57,832 nucleotides of DNA from Lachnospiraceae bacterium (GTDB taxonomy: Bacteria > Bacillota > Clostridia > Lachnospirales > Lachnospiraceae): assembly GCA_022790615.1 (NCBI GenBank), contig JAAVXK010000078.1, positions 1-57,832 of the forward strand, given 5' to 3'. Shown here one piece after another: positions 27,804 through 38,839 of the stretch. Both the position numbers and the translations under genes were made by a program. The notes under the pieces are model-generated. The model saw only the letters and a program-made list of their open reading frames with translations. It ran no database searches and was not told the DNA's origin. Numbering within the stretch: position 1 is the stretch's first letter; each line of letters opens with the position of its first letter.

Positions 27804-28853
27804 ATGGACAAATGCACGAAATTAGTTGAATATTTGGTGAACTGGTATCCGGACCACGCCAGAGACCTGCCATGGCGGAAGGATACGGAGCCATATCATG
27901 TCTGGATATCGGAAATTATGCTGCAGCAGACCCGTGTAGAGGCGGTAAAGGAATATTACAAACGTTTTTTGAAGGCTCTGCCAACTATTGACGCGCTGGC
28001 GTCTGTGGAAGATGATTATCTGCTCAAGTTGTGGGAAGGGCTCGGCTACTATAATCGGGCGCGGAATCTGAAAAAGGCGGCTGTTGCCATTGTCGGGGAC
28101 AGAAACGGCGCGTTCCCGGACACGTATGAAGAGATTTTGTCTCTGGCAGGTATCGGTGAATATACGGCGGGCGCGATTGGTTCTATTTGCTTTGACCTGC
28201 CGACGCCGGCGGTGGATGGGAATGTGCTGCGAGTATATACCCGGGTGATGGAAGAAGCATCTAACATTGATAAACAGGCGACAAAAAAGAAAATTCGGGA
28301 GCAATTGGCGAAGTTATATTCCAAGGGACAATGCGGCATATTGACGCAGAGCCTGATGGAGCTCGGGGCAACCGTATGCCTGGCTAATGGTACGCCAAAG
28401 TGCGGAGAATGTCCGTTGCGTACACTGTGCGGTGCGAAAGAACATGACACATGGCGGCAGTATCCTGTTCGGGACGGGAAGAAAAGCAGAAAACGGGAGG
28501 ATAAGACCGTGTTTGTCCTGCGGTGCAGGGATAGGATTGCAGTGCGAAAACGTGCAGGTAAGGGCTTGTTGGCCGGTATGTGGGAATTTCCTAACGTGGA
28601 AGGAATTCTGATAGAACAGCAGGCGGCAGACGCGGCAAGTCAATGGAATACCGCTCCGGAACGGATGCATAGGAAGCTTACTTATACCCATGTCTTTTCT
28701 CATGTAGAATGGCGAATGACTGCATATTATCTGGTCTGCGGACAGATGTGTGAACGGTTTCGCTGGGTGACGATGGAAGAACTAGAGCATGAAGTGGCGA
28801 TGCCGTCGGCATTTCGGCCGTTTTTAGATACACTGTCACATAACGCAGAATAA
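27804..28853 (+). CDS. mutY: A/G-specific adenine glycosylase
   Basis: DLPWRKDTEPYHVWISEIMLQQTRVEAVKEYY; CxxCPL [4Fe-4S] region; C-term NUDIX-like domain. Confidence 0.93.
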   Translation: MDKCTKLVEYLVNWYPDHARDLPWRKDTEPYHVWISEIMLQQTRVEAVKEYYKRFLKALPTIDALASVEDDYLLKLWEGLGYYNRARNLKKAAVAIVGDRNGAFPDTYEEILSLAGIGEYTAGAIGSICFDLPTPAVDGNVLRVYTRVMEEASNIDKQATKKKIREQLAKLYSKGQCGILTQSLMELGATVCLANGTPKCGECPLRTLCGAKEHDTWRQYPVRDGKKSRKREDKTVFVLRCRDRIAVRKRAGKGLLAGMWEFPNVEGILIEQQAADAASQWNTAPERMHRKLTYTHVFSHVEWRMTAYYLVCGQMCERFRWVTMEELEHEVAMPSAFRPFLDTLSHNAE

Positions 28854-29037
28854 CGCACAATATATGGGAAAATTCAATAACTCGTATATTGTAAAACCCA
28901 TGGAAACGAAAGAAAATTATGCTATTGCTTTTCGAATCATAGTCGCTTATAATCTGATACGGAACAGATTGTTGTTATCCGCACCTGCAGAATCGGCTTT
29001 GCGGTATGGCGGACGCTGTGATGGGGGATTATCGCTA

Positions 29038-30882
29038 ATGGATAATGAAGGAAATAAAATACGAAAATTTTTTGATATAACAGCCGTCATGGTCGTATTC
29101 ATGGCGGTAAAGTTCATTGTGTACTATTATCTGATTGAATGGTCCGTTTATTCTTTTGTGTATACTGTAATAAGCATTGGGATTACTCTTGGCTTATATT
29201 ACTCGCTTGGAAACAGCAGAATGAAACATAAAAAGCTTATTTTTGGACTGGTTTATATTGGTTTCAGCATATTTATGTTTGCGGACGTAATGTACTTTAA
29301 TTACTACAACCAGACTGTTTCCATCGAACAGTTCTGGCAGCTTAGCAATGTTGCGAAAGTTCCGGAAAGCTTTGTCGCAACGCTTATTCCGTTAAGCGTA
29401 TTCATACTGATGGATATTCCGCTCGTGCTTTATAAGTTTGGAAAAATGGCAAAGAACCGTACGCATATGGATGAGATTAAGCCGCATGCAGGGACAGTCA
29501 GGGTTGTCGCTGTCATTGTGCTTTTGCTGATAGCGGCCGTGAATCCGCTTAACAGCCCCGGAATTGCTAAGATTACGAGGGATGAGTTTTTTATTAACCA
29601 TGTAAACGATATTATGACCAACACGGTAGGAAGGCTTGCAAAGGAAGACCTTGCAAAGGACGAAGTGCTGCGGATAGTACAGGCGAATACGACAAGCGGC
29701 GTCGCCCATGATTTGAACGGTATAGCAAAAGGCAGGAATGTAATAATAATCCAGATAGAGGCGCTGCAGAACTTTGTGATAGGCAGATCCTACAACGGGA
29801 TGGAGCTTACGCCAAACCTTAACCGGTTAATAAGCTCGGAATCGCTTTATTTTGACAACTTTTATACGAATGTTGGAAAGGGCAATACTGCAGACGCAGA
29901 ATTTTCTGCGCTCAACAGTCTGTACCCGGGAACAGACAGGGAGTGTTATACGCTGTATGAGACGAATACATTCAGGGGACTTCCGTGGCTGCTGAAAAAG
30001 GAAGGCTACAGTACAACCGCATTTCACGGTTATGAGGGTAGTTTCTGGAACAGGGAGAACGCCTATCCGTATCAGGGAATTGATGAATTTTATTCGATTG
30101 AAGATTTGAATGACGATGACATCATAGGGCTTGGCATATCCGACAAGTCAGTTTTTAGACAGGCCGCGGACATTTTGTCGGCGAAAGACGGAAAGTTTTT
30201 CTCATTTTTAGTTACGCTTACAAACCATCATCCGTACAATATGGACGAGGCGCTCTGGGAAGTTCCTGTAAAGGAAGAGGATGAGGGAAGCAAGTTTGCT
30301 TCTTATATACAGACTGTACGCTATACGGACGAGGCGATTGGACAGTTCATTGAGGAGCTGAAAGAGAAGGGACTGTACGACAACAGTATAATTGTGATGT
30401 ACGGGGACCATCATGGACTGAACAAGGATATGGACGACAACGACATATATATGGGAAGGTTTCTTGGAAAGGAATATAATTATGAGGATATGTTTAACAT
30501 TCCGCTTATAATTCATATTCCGCAGTCTGGAATTAACCGCACGGTATCGACTGTGGGAGGGCAGATAGATATACTGCCGACGCTGGCAAATCTTTTGGGA
30601 ATCGAGCTTGATAAGCAGTATATATGCGGGCAGGACATTGTCAATGCCGACGAGGGGTTTGTAGCGTTTTCGGCGTATATAGAGGACGGCTCCTTTATAA
30701 CGGACGGCGCAATATACGAGATGTCCAGAGAACAGATATATGAGAACGGACGCGCGTGGGAGCCGGGCAGCGGACGTGAACTTGACATTCATGATTATGG
30801 GCGGTATTACAAAAAAGCAGTGGCCCTCAAAGAGGCGTCGAGGCAGCTTTTAAAACAGAATCTGATACCTGCTCTCAAGTGA
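29038..30882 (+). CDS. LTA synthase family sulfatase-like protein
   Basis: TM N-term; NVIIIQIEALQNFVIG; IVMYGDHHG; the upstream 58-aa extension of the ORF looks non-coding. Confidence 0.88.
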   Translation: MDNEGNKIRKFFDITAVMVVFMAVKFIVYYYLIEWSVYSFVYTVISIGITLGLYYSLGNSRMKHKKLIFGLVYIGFSIFMFADVMYFNYYNQTVSIEQFWQLSNVAKVPESFVATLIPLSVFILMDIPLVLYKFGKMAKNRTHMDEIKPHAGTVRVVAVIVLLLIAAVNPLNSPGIAKITRDEFFINHVNDIMTNTVGRLAKEDLAKDEVLRIVQANTTSGVAHDLNGIAKGRNVIIIQIEALQNFVIGRSYNGMELTPNLNRLISSESLYFDNFYTNVGKGNTADAEFSALNSLYPGTDRECYTLYETNTFRGLPWLLKKEGYSTTAFHGYEGSFWNRENAYPYQGIDEFYSIEDLNDDDIIGLGISDKSVFRQAADILSAKDGKFFSFLVTLTNHHPYNMDEALWEVPVKEEDEGSKFASYIQTVRYTDEAIGQFIEELKEKGLYDNSIIVMYGDHHGLNKDMDDNDIYMGRFLGKEYNYEDMFNIPLIIHIPQSGINRTVSTVGGQIDILPTLANLLGIELDKQYICGQDIVNADEGFVAFSAYIEDGSFITDGAIYEMSREQIYENGRAWEPGSGRELDIHDYGRYYKKAVALKEASRQLLKQNLIPALK

Positions 30883-30883
30883 T

Positions 30884-30912
30884 TTGACATAATTGAAATT
30901 ATAATGTATAAT
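30884..30912 (+). promoter_or_regulatory. sigma-A promoter of argF
   Basis: Perfect TTGACA-N17-TATAAT directly after the upstream stop codon. Confidence 0.85.
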
Positions 30913-30949
30913 ACATTTTTTAATATTTTTGAGTAGAGGGGTGCATACC

Positions 30950-31933
30950 ATGAATTTAAAGGGACGTAATTTTTTGACATTACTCGATTACTCAAAGGAA
31001 GAGATAGAGTATTTGTTGGAGCTTTCAGCCAAACTTAAGGAAAAGAAAAAAAAGGGTGAACCGACCCTTGTACATAGCGGTAAAAATATAGCGCTGATAT
31101 TTGAGAAGACGAGTACGAGGACGAGATGCTCGTTTGAGGTGGCGGCCAACGATTTGGGAATGGGTTCCACATATCTTGACCCGAAAGCGTCGCAGATAGG
31201 AAAGAAGGAAAGTATTGCGGATACGGCGCGCGTGCTGGGACGCATGTATGATGCGATAGAATACAGGGGATACGGACAGGAGATAGTTGAAGCGCTTGCG
31301 GACAACGCGGGTGTTCCGGTACTGAACGGACTTACGAATGAGTTCCATCCGACGCAGCTTCTTGCCGATATGCTTACGATAAAAGAAAAATTCGGAAGAA
31401 TTGAAGGAATAAAATTTGTGTATATGGGCGACGCCCGCTATAACATGGGCAACTCGATTATGATTGCATGCGCTAAGATGGGAATGCATTTTACGGCGTG
31501 TACTTCAAAGAAATATTTTCCGAATGAGATGCTTGTCAGGGAATGTGAGAGGCTTGCAAAAGAGTCCGGCGGTTCCATCACTCTTACTGAGGACGTCGCG
31601 GCCGGGGTTGCGGGCGCGAACGTTGTGTATACAGACGTTTGGGTGTCGATGGGCGAGCCTGACGAGATATGGGAGGAGAGGATAAACGACCTCACTCCCT
31701 ACAGGGTAACAATGGATGTAATGAATATGGCCGGGGAAAACGCGGTATTTATGCACTGCCTGCCTGCATTTCACGATTTGAATACGGAGACAGGCCGGGT
31801 AATAAAAGAGAAGTTCGGACTCGACGAGATGGAAGTTACGGACGAGGTGTTTGAATCCGGGAGATCCGTCGTATTTGACGAGGCGGAAAACCGCATGCAC
31901 ACGATCAAAGCTGTGATGTATGCTCTTATCTGA
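30950..31933 (+). CDS. argF: Ornithine carbamoyltransferase
   Basis: [31 protein letters not shown]. Confidence 0.96.
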   Translation: MNLKGRNFLTLLDYSKEEIEYLLELSAKLKEKKKKGEPTLVHSGKNIALIFEKTSTRTRCSFEVAANDLGMGSTYLDPKASQIGKKESIADTARVLGRMYDAIEYRGYGQEIVEALADNAGVPVLNGLTNEFHPTQLLADMLTIKEKFGRIEGIKFVYMGDARYNMGNSIMIACAKMGMHFTACTSKKYFPNEMLVRECERLAKESGGSITLTEDVAAGVAGANVVYTDVWVSMGEPDEIWEERINDLTPYRVTMDVMNMAGENAVFMHCLPAFHDLNTETGRVIKEKFGLDEMEVTDEVFESGRSVVFDEAENRMHTIKAVMYALI

Positions 31934-31968
31934 TTTTAGAAATCAGGCAAGGTTTGGGGGGAATTTAC

Positions 31969-32304
31969 ATGAGCGCTGAAGAAAATGAAGTGCTGTGCGC
32001 CAGCAGCGCGTATGAGCAGAAATACTATTTTAATGAAATGTTTGGCAATCTCCCGCAGGAAGTAAAGGACGAGCTAAAGATTATGTGCGTTATGTTTACC
32101 GAAGACGTTGGGGGAGAATTTATTCTCGCTTTCGACGGAGCGGGCACGCTTCTTATGGAGTCCTCGGCCGACGAGGGAGATTTGCTGTATGACGAGATAG
32201 GAAGCGCTCTGAAGATAAAACAGCTGCAGATAAAAAAGGCTGGGCTGTTCGGCCAGTTGGAGCAGTACTATAAAGCATGGACTGAGGTGAAAGGATGCTG
32301 TTAG
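31969..32304 (+). CDS. Hypothetical protein (about 111 aa), overlapping coaX
   Basis: Complete ORF, good RBS, operon context. Confidence 0.7.
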   Translation: MSAEENEVLCASSAYEQKYYFNEMFGNLPQEVKDELKIMCVMFTEDVGGEFILAFDGAGTLLMESSADEGDLLYDEIGSALKIKQLQIKKAGLFGQLEQYYKAWTEVKGCC

Positions 32305-33065
32305 CGCTTGATGTTGGCAATACCAACATAACAATGGGTGTGTTTGAAGGAGAGGACTTCAAAGGGATCTACCGTATGACAACAAAACTTCCGAGGACTT
32401 CCGACGAGTTCGGACTGCTGATTGTCGATTTGATTAAGCAGGCGGGCGCCGGGCCTGCGGACATAGACGACGTAATTATTGCCTCGGTGGTGCCTAATAT
32501 TATGTACTCGCTCACGAGCGGAATTATTAAGTATTTTAACTGCGTGCCGATTGAGGTTAAGAGCGGGATAAAGACGGGCTTAAAGATTGCCACTGCCAAT
32601 CCGAAGGAGCTTGGCGCCGACAGAATTGTAGACGCCGTCGCGGCGATAAAGATGTACGGGGGCCCTGTCATTGTCGTTGATTTTGGAACCGCTACTACAT
32701 TTGACCTCGTATCCGAGGATGGAACATTTGTATCAGCGGTTACAAGCCCGGGAATAAGGACGTCCGCGGAGGCCATGTTCAAAGGGGCTGCGAAACTTCC
32801 GGAGGTTGAGATAAAAAAGCCGGATACTATACTTGCAAAGGACACGATAACGAGTATGCAGGCAGGTCTGTTCTACGGGTGGCTTGGGCAGACGGAATAT
32901 ATTATCCGCAAAATAAAGCAGGAGTCGGGATACCTGGACGCCAAAGTGATTGCAACGGGCGGCCTTGGCAAGTTATTTGCCAAGGAATCAACGGAGATTG
33001 ATATATATAACCCGACGCTTACGCTGTACGGTCTGAAGTTTGTATATGAAAGATGCAGGGGATGA
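32295..33065 (+). CDS. coaX: Type III pantothenate kinase
   Basis: [43 protein letters not shown]. Confidence 0.95.
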   Translation: MLLALDVGNTNITMGVFEGEDFKGIYRMTTKLPRTSDEFGLLIVDLIKQAGAGPADIDDVIIASVVPNIMYSLTSGIIKYFNCVPIEVKSGIKTGLKIATANPKELGADRIVDAVAAIKMYGGPVIVVDFGTATTFDLVSEDGTFVSAVTSPGIRTSAEAMFKGAAKLPEVEIKKPDTILAKDTITSMQAGLFYGWLGQTEYIIRKIKQESGYLDAKVIATGGLGKLFAKESTEIDIYNPTLTLYGLKFVYERCRG

Positions 33066-33066
33066 C

Positions 33067-34053
33067 ATGCTGGGAGAGTTGGTTATAGGAGGCGTAAGGC
33101 TGGAAGGCAATTTAATACTGGCTCCGATGGCAGGCGTGACAGACCTGCCATTTCGCATAATATGCAAAGAACACGGCGCGGCGCTTGTATGCACGGAAAT
33201 GATTAGCGCGAAAGGCATATACTATAATAACAGGAATACCGGAAAGCTCTGGGAGATTGACGAATCCGAGAGACCTGTTTCGCTGCAGCTGTTTGGGAGC
33301 GAGCCAGCGCTTATGGCCGATATGGCCGCTAAGATTGAGGACAGGAATTTTGATATTCTGGATATTAATATGGGTTGTCCCGTACCCAAAATAGTTGGTA
33401 ACGGCGAAGGGTCGGCGCTGATGAAAAACCCGCGTCTTGCGTCTGAGATCATATCGTCGGTCGTAAGAGCCGTTAAAAAGCCCGTGACCGTAAAATTTAG
33501 AAAAGGGTTTGCGGCCGCCGACAATACGGCCGTAGAATTTGCAAAGATGGCCGAACAGGCCGGGGCTTCGGCTGTGGCCGTTCATGGCAGGACAAGGGAA
33601 CAGTACTACTCCGGCAGCGCCGACTGGGACGTCATACGCGACGTAAAAAAGGCGGTGTCGATTCCGGTTATTGGAAACGGCGATTTGTTTGAGCCGCAGG
33701 ATGTGAAACGGATGTATGAGGCGACCGGGGCGGACGGATTCATGCTTGCGAGGGGGGCAAGAGGGAATCCATGGCTGTTTTCAAGGACGAAGGCGTATTT
33801 TGAAACCGGGAAGATTCCGCCCAGACCCGATGTAGAGGAAGTGTTTGCGATGATACGCAGGCACGCGCGCATGAACGTCCAATTCAAGGGCGAATATACG
33901 GGAATACGCGAGATGAGAAAGCATGCGGCGTGGTATACGCACGGCATGAAAAATTCGGCCGTTTTCAGAGATGCGTGCAGCCACATAGAGAAAATAGAGG
34001 ACCTAGATAAAATTCTGTTTCAAATAAATTGGAAAAGCACTTACAAAGAATAG
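33067..34053 (+). CDS. dusB: tRNA-dihydrouridine synthase
   Basis: LAPMAGVTDLPFRIICKEHGA; DINMGCPVPKIVGNGEGSALMKNP. Confidence 0.94.
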   Translation: MLGELVIGGVRLEGNLILAPMAGVTDLPFRIICKEHGAALVCTEMISAKGIYYNNRNTGKLWEIDESERPVSLQLFGSEPALMADMAAKIEDRNFDILDINMGCPVPKIVGNGEGSALMKNPRLASEIISSVVRAVKKPVTVKFRKGFAAADNTAVEFAKMAEQAGASAVAVHGRTREQYYSGSADWDVIRDVKKAVSIPVIGNGDLFEPQDVKRMYEATGADGFMLARGARGNPWLFSRTKAYFETGKIPPRPDVEEVFAMIRRHARMNVQFKGEYTGIREMRKHAAWYTHGMKNSAVFRDACSHIEKIEDLDKILFQINWKSTYKE

Positions 34054-34123
34054 GAAATAATGTTATAATAGGAATAGAAGTGTTGTTATAGTTGTTTTTA
34101 CCGGTTTGAAACGGGGTGACTGA

Positions 34124-34624
34124 ATGTTCGAAATAGGAGACTATGTAATCTACAGGAACAACGGAGTGTGTGAGGTCGGAGATACTATTTATATGGGCAG
34201 CGGTAAGGAGGCAAGGCGTTATTATGTTCTTCTGCCGGTGAAAGATAAGGATGGAAAGATATATACGCCTGTTGATAATAACAATTCGACAATGCGAAAG
34301 ATAATTACAAAAAATAATGCAATTTCCCTGATCCGAAAGATTCCGGAAATTGAGCCTATGCAAATTGAGGATGAGAAGCAGCGGGAGACAATATATAAGG
34401 AGGCAATCCGTACATGTGACTGCAGGAAGCTTGTCAGCCTTATCAAGACGATATACATTAGGAATAATGAGAGGCACGCCAAGGGCATGAAAAGTACGGT
34501 CATAGACGAGAGATACTTTAAGAAAGCAGAGAACAATCTTTACAGCGAACTGTCTATTGCAATAGGAATAGAGCAGTCGGATATGCCTTCCTATATTACG
34601 GAGGTTATAGATAATTTACAGTAG
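34124..34624 (+). CDS. CarD/CdnL-type transcriptional regulator
   Basis: MFEIGDYVIYRNNGVCEVGDI...YYVLLPVKD RNAP-interacting domain. Confidence 0.9.
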   Translation: MFEIGDYVIYRNNGVCEVGDTIYMGSGKEARRYYVLLPVKDKDGKIYTPVDNNNSTMRKIITKNNAISLIRKIPEIEPMQIEDEKQRETIYKEAIRTCDCRKLVSLIKTIYIRNNERHAKGMKSTVIDERYFKKAENNLYSELSIAIGIEQSDMPSYITEVIDNLQ

Positions 34625-34634
34625 GGGCAGCAAT

Positions 34635-35459
34635 ATGATTATTCAAAATACGGATTTTGATGTGGGAAAAATAGCGGAGAGCGGACAGTGTTTCCGAATG
34701 ATGCTCAATGAACATGGCAGCTATGACGTTATACACAAGAGCAGATATCTTACTATAAAGCCTGTTAGTTATGATGAAACTACAGGTTTTTTTTCACTGG
34801 AGCTTGACTGTAGTCTTAAGGAGTATGAGGAGATATGGAAGTCTTATTTTGATATGGAGACCGACTATGCGAAGATGGCTTCCATTGCAGACAAAGAAGA
34901 CATTTTTTTGAACGAGGCCGTCAAATATGGAAAAGGAATACGAATATTACGGCAGGACCCGTGGGAAATGCTCATAAGCTTCCTTATATCCCAGAGAAAG
35001 TCGATACCGGCGATAAGGACTTCGGTTGAGCGGCTGTGCAGGCTGTGCGGGGATGCAATCGATACAAAATACGGCGTAAAATATGCATTTCCTGACGCGA
35101 ATGCCATTGCAGCGCTTTCAATGGAGGAACTTGCAGGCTGCGGACTCGGATATAGGGCGCAGTACGTATCCGATGCGGCGAGGAGGGCCGCGTGCGGGGA
35201 ATTTGACGTGTATGGCATGGAAGCGCTTGGCGACGAGGAACTTAGGAGCGCGCTTATGTCGCTGCGCGGCGTCGGCGTGAAGGTTGCAAACTGCGTTATG
35301 CTTTTCGGCTATGGGAGACTGGATTCGTTTCCGGAGGATGTATGGATTAAAAGGGCTATGGAGTCTGAATATCCAAACGGGTTTCCGTATGGTAAATACG
35401 AGGGTTACGGGGGGATAATGCAGCAGTATATATTTTTTTATATACGTAACGCGAAGTAG
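34635..35459 (+). CDS. 8-oxoguanine DNA glycosylase / DNA-3-methyladenine glycosylase family
   Basis: QDPWEMLISFLISQRKSIPAI; LRGVGVKVANCVMLFGYGRLDSFPEDVWIKRAM. Confidence 0.88.
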   Translation: MIIQNTDFDVGKIAESGQCFRMMLNEHGSYDVIHKSRYLTIKPVSYDETTGFFSLELDCSLKEYEEIWKSYFDMETDYAKMASIADKEDIFLNEAVKYGKGIRILRQDPWEMLISFLISQRKSIPAIRTSVERLCRLCGDAIDTKYGVKYAFPDANAIAALSMEELAGCGLGYRAQYVSDAARRAACGEFDVYGMEALGDEELRSALMSLRGVGVKVANCVMLFGYGRLDSFPEDVWIKRAMESEYPNGFPYGKYEGYGGIMQQYIFFYIRNAK

Positions 35460-35477
35460 TGTCTGAGGGGTGATTAT

Positions 35478-36134
35478 ATGGGAAAAAGCAGATTTTTAAT
35501 TGTATTATTAGCGGCGCTCTCGGTTATGGGTTTTACGTCCTGCGGAAAGAGGGAGATTGCTGACAATCTGGACGAAACGGTATTTACTATAGGCGATGAG
35601 AAAATAGATTTGCGGGAGGCCATGTACTATGTCATGGAGCGCGAGAGCTTTTATAATTCTGCCGCGCTGCAGAATTATCCGGATAATCCTGAGAAGTACT
35701 GGGAAGACTACCTGTTTGCTGCGGGCACATTGTTCAGGACATGGGTGAAGAGTCAGGCTTTTGACATATGTGTGTGCGACAATATATACTATCAGGAAGC
35801 GGAGGCGGACGGATATGAGCTTGAATTGTCGGACCAAATTACGGCGTATGACGAGGCGGAGAGCCTGTACGGCAATATGACCGACAAACAGAAAGAGAAT
35901 ACGGGTCTTACCGTTGACAGCCTTTACAATGTTATGCTCAAGATAAAATACCGTTCAAAGTATGTTGAGGAGCTCCTAAAGGGCGAGAAAATAAAGGCAT
36001 ACGGCGATAATCCGCAGCAGGCTTTAGAGATGGGCGGGGCCTATTATAACGAGCTGCTTATGAAATATGACGTCAGTATAGACGAGGACAGCATGTGGAG
36101 CGAACTCGAATTCGGAAAGCTGACGATTAACTGA
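35478..36134 (+). CDS. Hypothetical lipoprotein
   Basis: Lipobox LSVMGFTSCG. Confidence 0.7.
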   Translation: MGKSRFLIVLLAALSVMGFTSCGKREIADNLDETVFTIGDEKIDLREAMYYVMERESFYNSAALQNYPDNPEKYWEDYLFAAGTLFRTWVKSQAFDICVCDNIYYQEAEADGYELELSDQITAYDEAESLYGNMTDKQKENTGLTVDSLYNVMLKIKYRSKYVEELLKGEKIKAYGDNPQQALEMGGAYYNELLMKYDVSIDEDSMWSELEFGKLTIN

Positions 36135-36148
36135 CTGGAGGATATGTT

Positions 36149-38632
36149 TTGAAGAACAAAAGATTGTACGGTGCGTTGAAATATAGTATGGCTGCGGCAA
36201 TATGCGTAAGCTTCTTAATTGCCGCAGACGCCGCATATGCGAAACCTAAGCTTTCAAGAAAGCTTGTTATCGTTGAGAAAGGGGCAAAATACAAACTAGA
36301 CAGAGTTGTCAAAGGCTCGGGAAAGCTTTCTTATAAAAGTAAGAAAAAGAAAGTGGCCTCAGTTGATAAAAAGGGAATATTACGTGCAAAAAAAGCCGGA
36401 AAAACGTCGATAGTAATAAAAGATTCCGGCGGCAAATCAAAAGCAAAGCTGAATGTGAAAGTAGTTGGAAACTGCACGAATTATACCGTAAAAAAAGGAA
36501 AGACTATAAGCATTAATAAGGTTCTTTCAAGTAACCCGAAGACTTCATCAAAAAAAGCTTCTTCTTATAAATGGACGTCGTCAAACAGTAAGATTATAAA
36601 GACTGTGAAAGGTGGAAAATCTTTTAAGGCGAAAAGAAAAGGAACTGCATATCTTGAAGGGTACCGGGCTTCTTCCAAGGAAACGAAAGTGCTTTTAAAG
36701 ATAACGGTCGGAACACCGGTGACAAAAATTAAGCTTGCACAGTCCCAGTATGTAATCGGCGTCGGTTCAAAGGCGAAGCTTCATTATGATGTGAAACCGG
36801 CGAAAGCTTCCAATAAGGGAATGTACTATGAGGTTTCGAATCCGTCTGTTCTGAGCATGAATTCGAATGGAAGGATGACCGCCAAAAAATCGGGAGAGGC
36901 AACGGTGACAATGCGTTCGAAAGACGGACATGAGAAGACGGTTTTTTCTGTTCTTGTCGTTGCGGACCTTGTAAGAAATACGAATTACGGCAAAGTCGAA
37001 GGTACGATTGTGAATTCCTCGTGTATAGCATGGTTTGGCGTTCCGTATGCAAAGCCTCCTGTCGGTGAACGCAGATGGAGGGCGCCGCAGGAACAGGATT
37101 CATGGCAGGGGATTCTACAGACGAAGACGAAGAAAAATAAAGCTGCGCAAGCGGTTACGGTCACGAAATCGGAAGGTTCGGAGGACTGTCTTTATTTGAA
37201 TATATACAGGCAGAATACCGTGGATCACAATCTTCCGGTGCTTGTCTATCTGCATGGCGGAAGTAATATAAGCGGTTCCGCATCGAAGAGCTTTAAAAAC
37301 CTTGCAGTGAATGCGAACGCGATTGTAGTATCTGTGGAATACAGGCTTGGAGCGTTGGGGTGGCTGAATCTGGACGCTTTGAAAACCGGTAATCCGGAGG
37401 AGGATTCGGGAAATTACGGCCTTTTGGATATCAAAAAGGCGCTTCAGTGGGTTCAGGCGAATATAGCGAATTTTGGGGGAAATGCCGGTAACGTGACGCT
37501 TTCCGGATTCTCGGCCGGAGGAAGGAATGCGCTTGCCGCAATGATATCGCCGGTTATGAAGGGACTTTTTCATAAAGCTATTATATTCAGCGGCGGAATG
37601 ACAACATGTAATGTAGGGGACGCACAAAAGTCAGCGAAGGAAAAGCTTGCGAAGATTCTTGTAAGGCGGGGGACATATTCTGCGAAAAAGGATGCGCTTG
37701 GCTGGATAGAGAATGCGTCAAATGACGAATTAAGGCAATTACTGTATGGTCTTACAACGGATGAGGCCGCATGTATGTACACATACATGGGATTGAAGCT
37801 TAGCAATGCGCCGCAGCTTTTTGCCGACGGTTATGTGATTCCGTCGGAAGGTTTCGACGTAATAGCAAAGGGAAGTTACAATGCCGTTCCGGTCATATTC
37901 GGTAGTGCGACGCAGGAATTCTCTACGTATGCGCTCAATGCCAATTATTACGATGCCGCGCTCAATGCGGAAGTCATTAAGAAGGGCTGGGGTATGATAT
38001 CTCTCATACAGAGCGCTAAGAAGTTTGGAAGCATGTATCAGAGTTACTATTATATAGAACACAATACGGAAAGGTTTGCCGCCAGCGGTATTCAGCCTCC
38101 GATGTACGCATACCGGTTTGACTGGGGGAATGACGCCGATGTCTCAAGTGATTTCCACGCGCAGTTTTTAGGCTCCTACCATGGGCTTGACATTGATTTT
38201 CTGTGTGGAGTATATAAAAATGATTTTGAGAATTATGTGACTGATTTGTATACGAATGATAATTTGGCCGGAAGAAATGAACTGACGTCAAAAATGCAGC
38301 GCTATGTAGGAAATTTCCTTAGAACGGGCAATCCGAATGGAAACGGGCTAAAATCGTGGAATCCGTGGTATGGAAACCAGAATATGAAGGTTATGGTTTT
38401 TGACGCTTCGGAAGATAGTGATATGTCCTATATGTCTTCGATGCATTACAACAGGGAGTATATTGACGGCCTTATGAAAGGATCGCTCACCGACGCACAG
38501 TGCAGGCTGCTTAAGGACAGGGTTTTTGCGGGAAGATACTTTATGCCCGCTGATAATACGACGCAGGTTCCGGACGATGAGTCGAATAACATCGTTGAGA
38601 CGCCGGAGGAGAGAAATAATTCCGAGTTATAA
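36149..38632 (+). CDS. Secreted type-B carboxylesterase with N-terminal Ig-like (Big_2-type) domains
   Basis: Signal peptide; KKVASVDKKGILRAKKAGKTSIVIK-type Ig repeats; PVLVYLHGG; TLSGFSAGGRNALA nucleophile elbow. Confidence 0.85.
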   Translation: MKNKRLYGALKYSMAAAICVSFLIAADAAYAKPKLSRKLVIVEKGAKYKLDRVVKGSGKLSYKSKKKKVASVDKKGILRAKKAGKTSIVIKDSGGKSKAKLNVKVVGNCTNYTVKKGKTISINKVLSSNPKTSSKKASSYKWTSSNSKIIKTVKGGKSFKAKRKGTAYLEGYRASSKETKVLLKITVGTPVTKIKLAQSQYVIGVGSKAKLHYDVKPAKASNKGMYYEVSNPSVLSMNSNGRMTAKKSGEATVTMRSKDGHEKTVFSVLVVADLVRNTNYGKVEGTIVNSSCIAWFGVPYAKPPVGERRWRAPQEQDSWQGILQTKTKKNKAAQAVTVTKSEGSEDCLYLNIYRQNTVDHNLPVLVYLHGGSNISGSASKSFKNLAVNANAIVVSVEYRLGALGWLNLDALKTGNPEEDSGNYGLLDIKKALQWVQANIANFGGNAGNVTLSGFSAGGRNALAAMISPVMKGLFHKAIIFSGGMTTCNVGDAQKSAKEKLAKILVRRGTYSAKKDALGWIENASNDELRQLLYGLTTDEAACMYTYMGLKLSNAPQLFADGYVIPSEGFDVIAKGSYNAVPVIFGSATQEFSTYALNANYYDAALNAEVIKKGWGMISLIQSAKKFGSMYQSYYYIEHNTERFAASGIQPPMYAYRFDWGNDADVSSDFHAQFLGSYHGLDIDFLCGVYKNDFENYVTDLYTNDNLAGRNELTSKMQRYVGNFLRTGNPNGNGLKSWNPWYGNQNMKVMVFDASEDSDMSYMSSMHYNREYIDGLMKGSLTDAQCRLLKDRVFAGRYFMPADNTTQVPDDESNNIVETPEERNNSEL

Positions 38633-38839
38633 ATATAACATATAAGATAAGCGTGCAATATACCTTGATGATACAAAGGGGTTGTGTTATATTGGGTATA
38701 TAATTCAAACTTCGCGATTGTGGATACAGAAATGATAAATGGTTATTCCATTTCACGAAACCAATAAAATAATCAATTACATTGTATGGAAATTGTATGC
38801 ATGAAGTTTGGCAATATAACGCAATATGGAGGTGCGAGG

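Noticed and set aside
28864-29037. 58-aa N-terminal extension of the LTA synthase-like ORF as real coding sequence
   Set aside because: Not membrane-like and precedes a better start (ATG 29038) followed by the expected TM region; likely leader DNA
38640-38839. SAM or T-box riboswitch upstream of the Cys/Met PLP enzyme
   Set aside because: No conserved SAM-I/II or T-box sequence elements could be recognised
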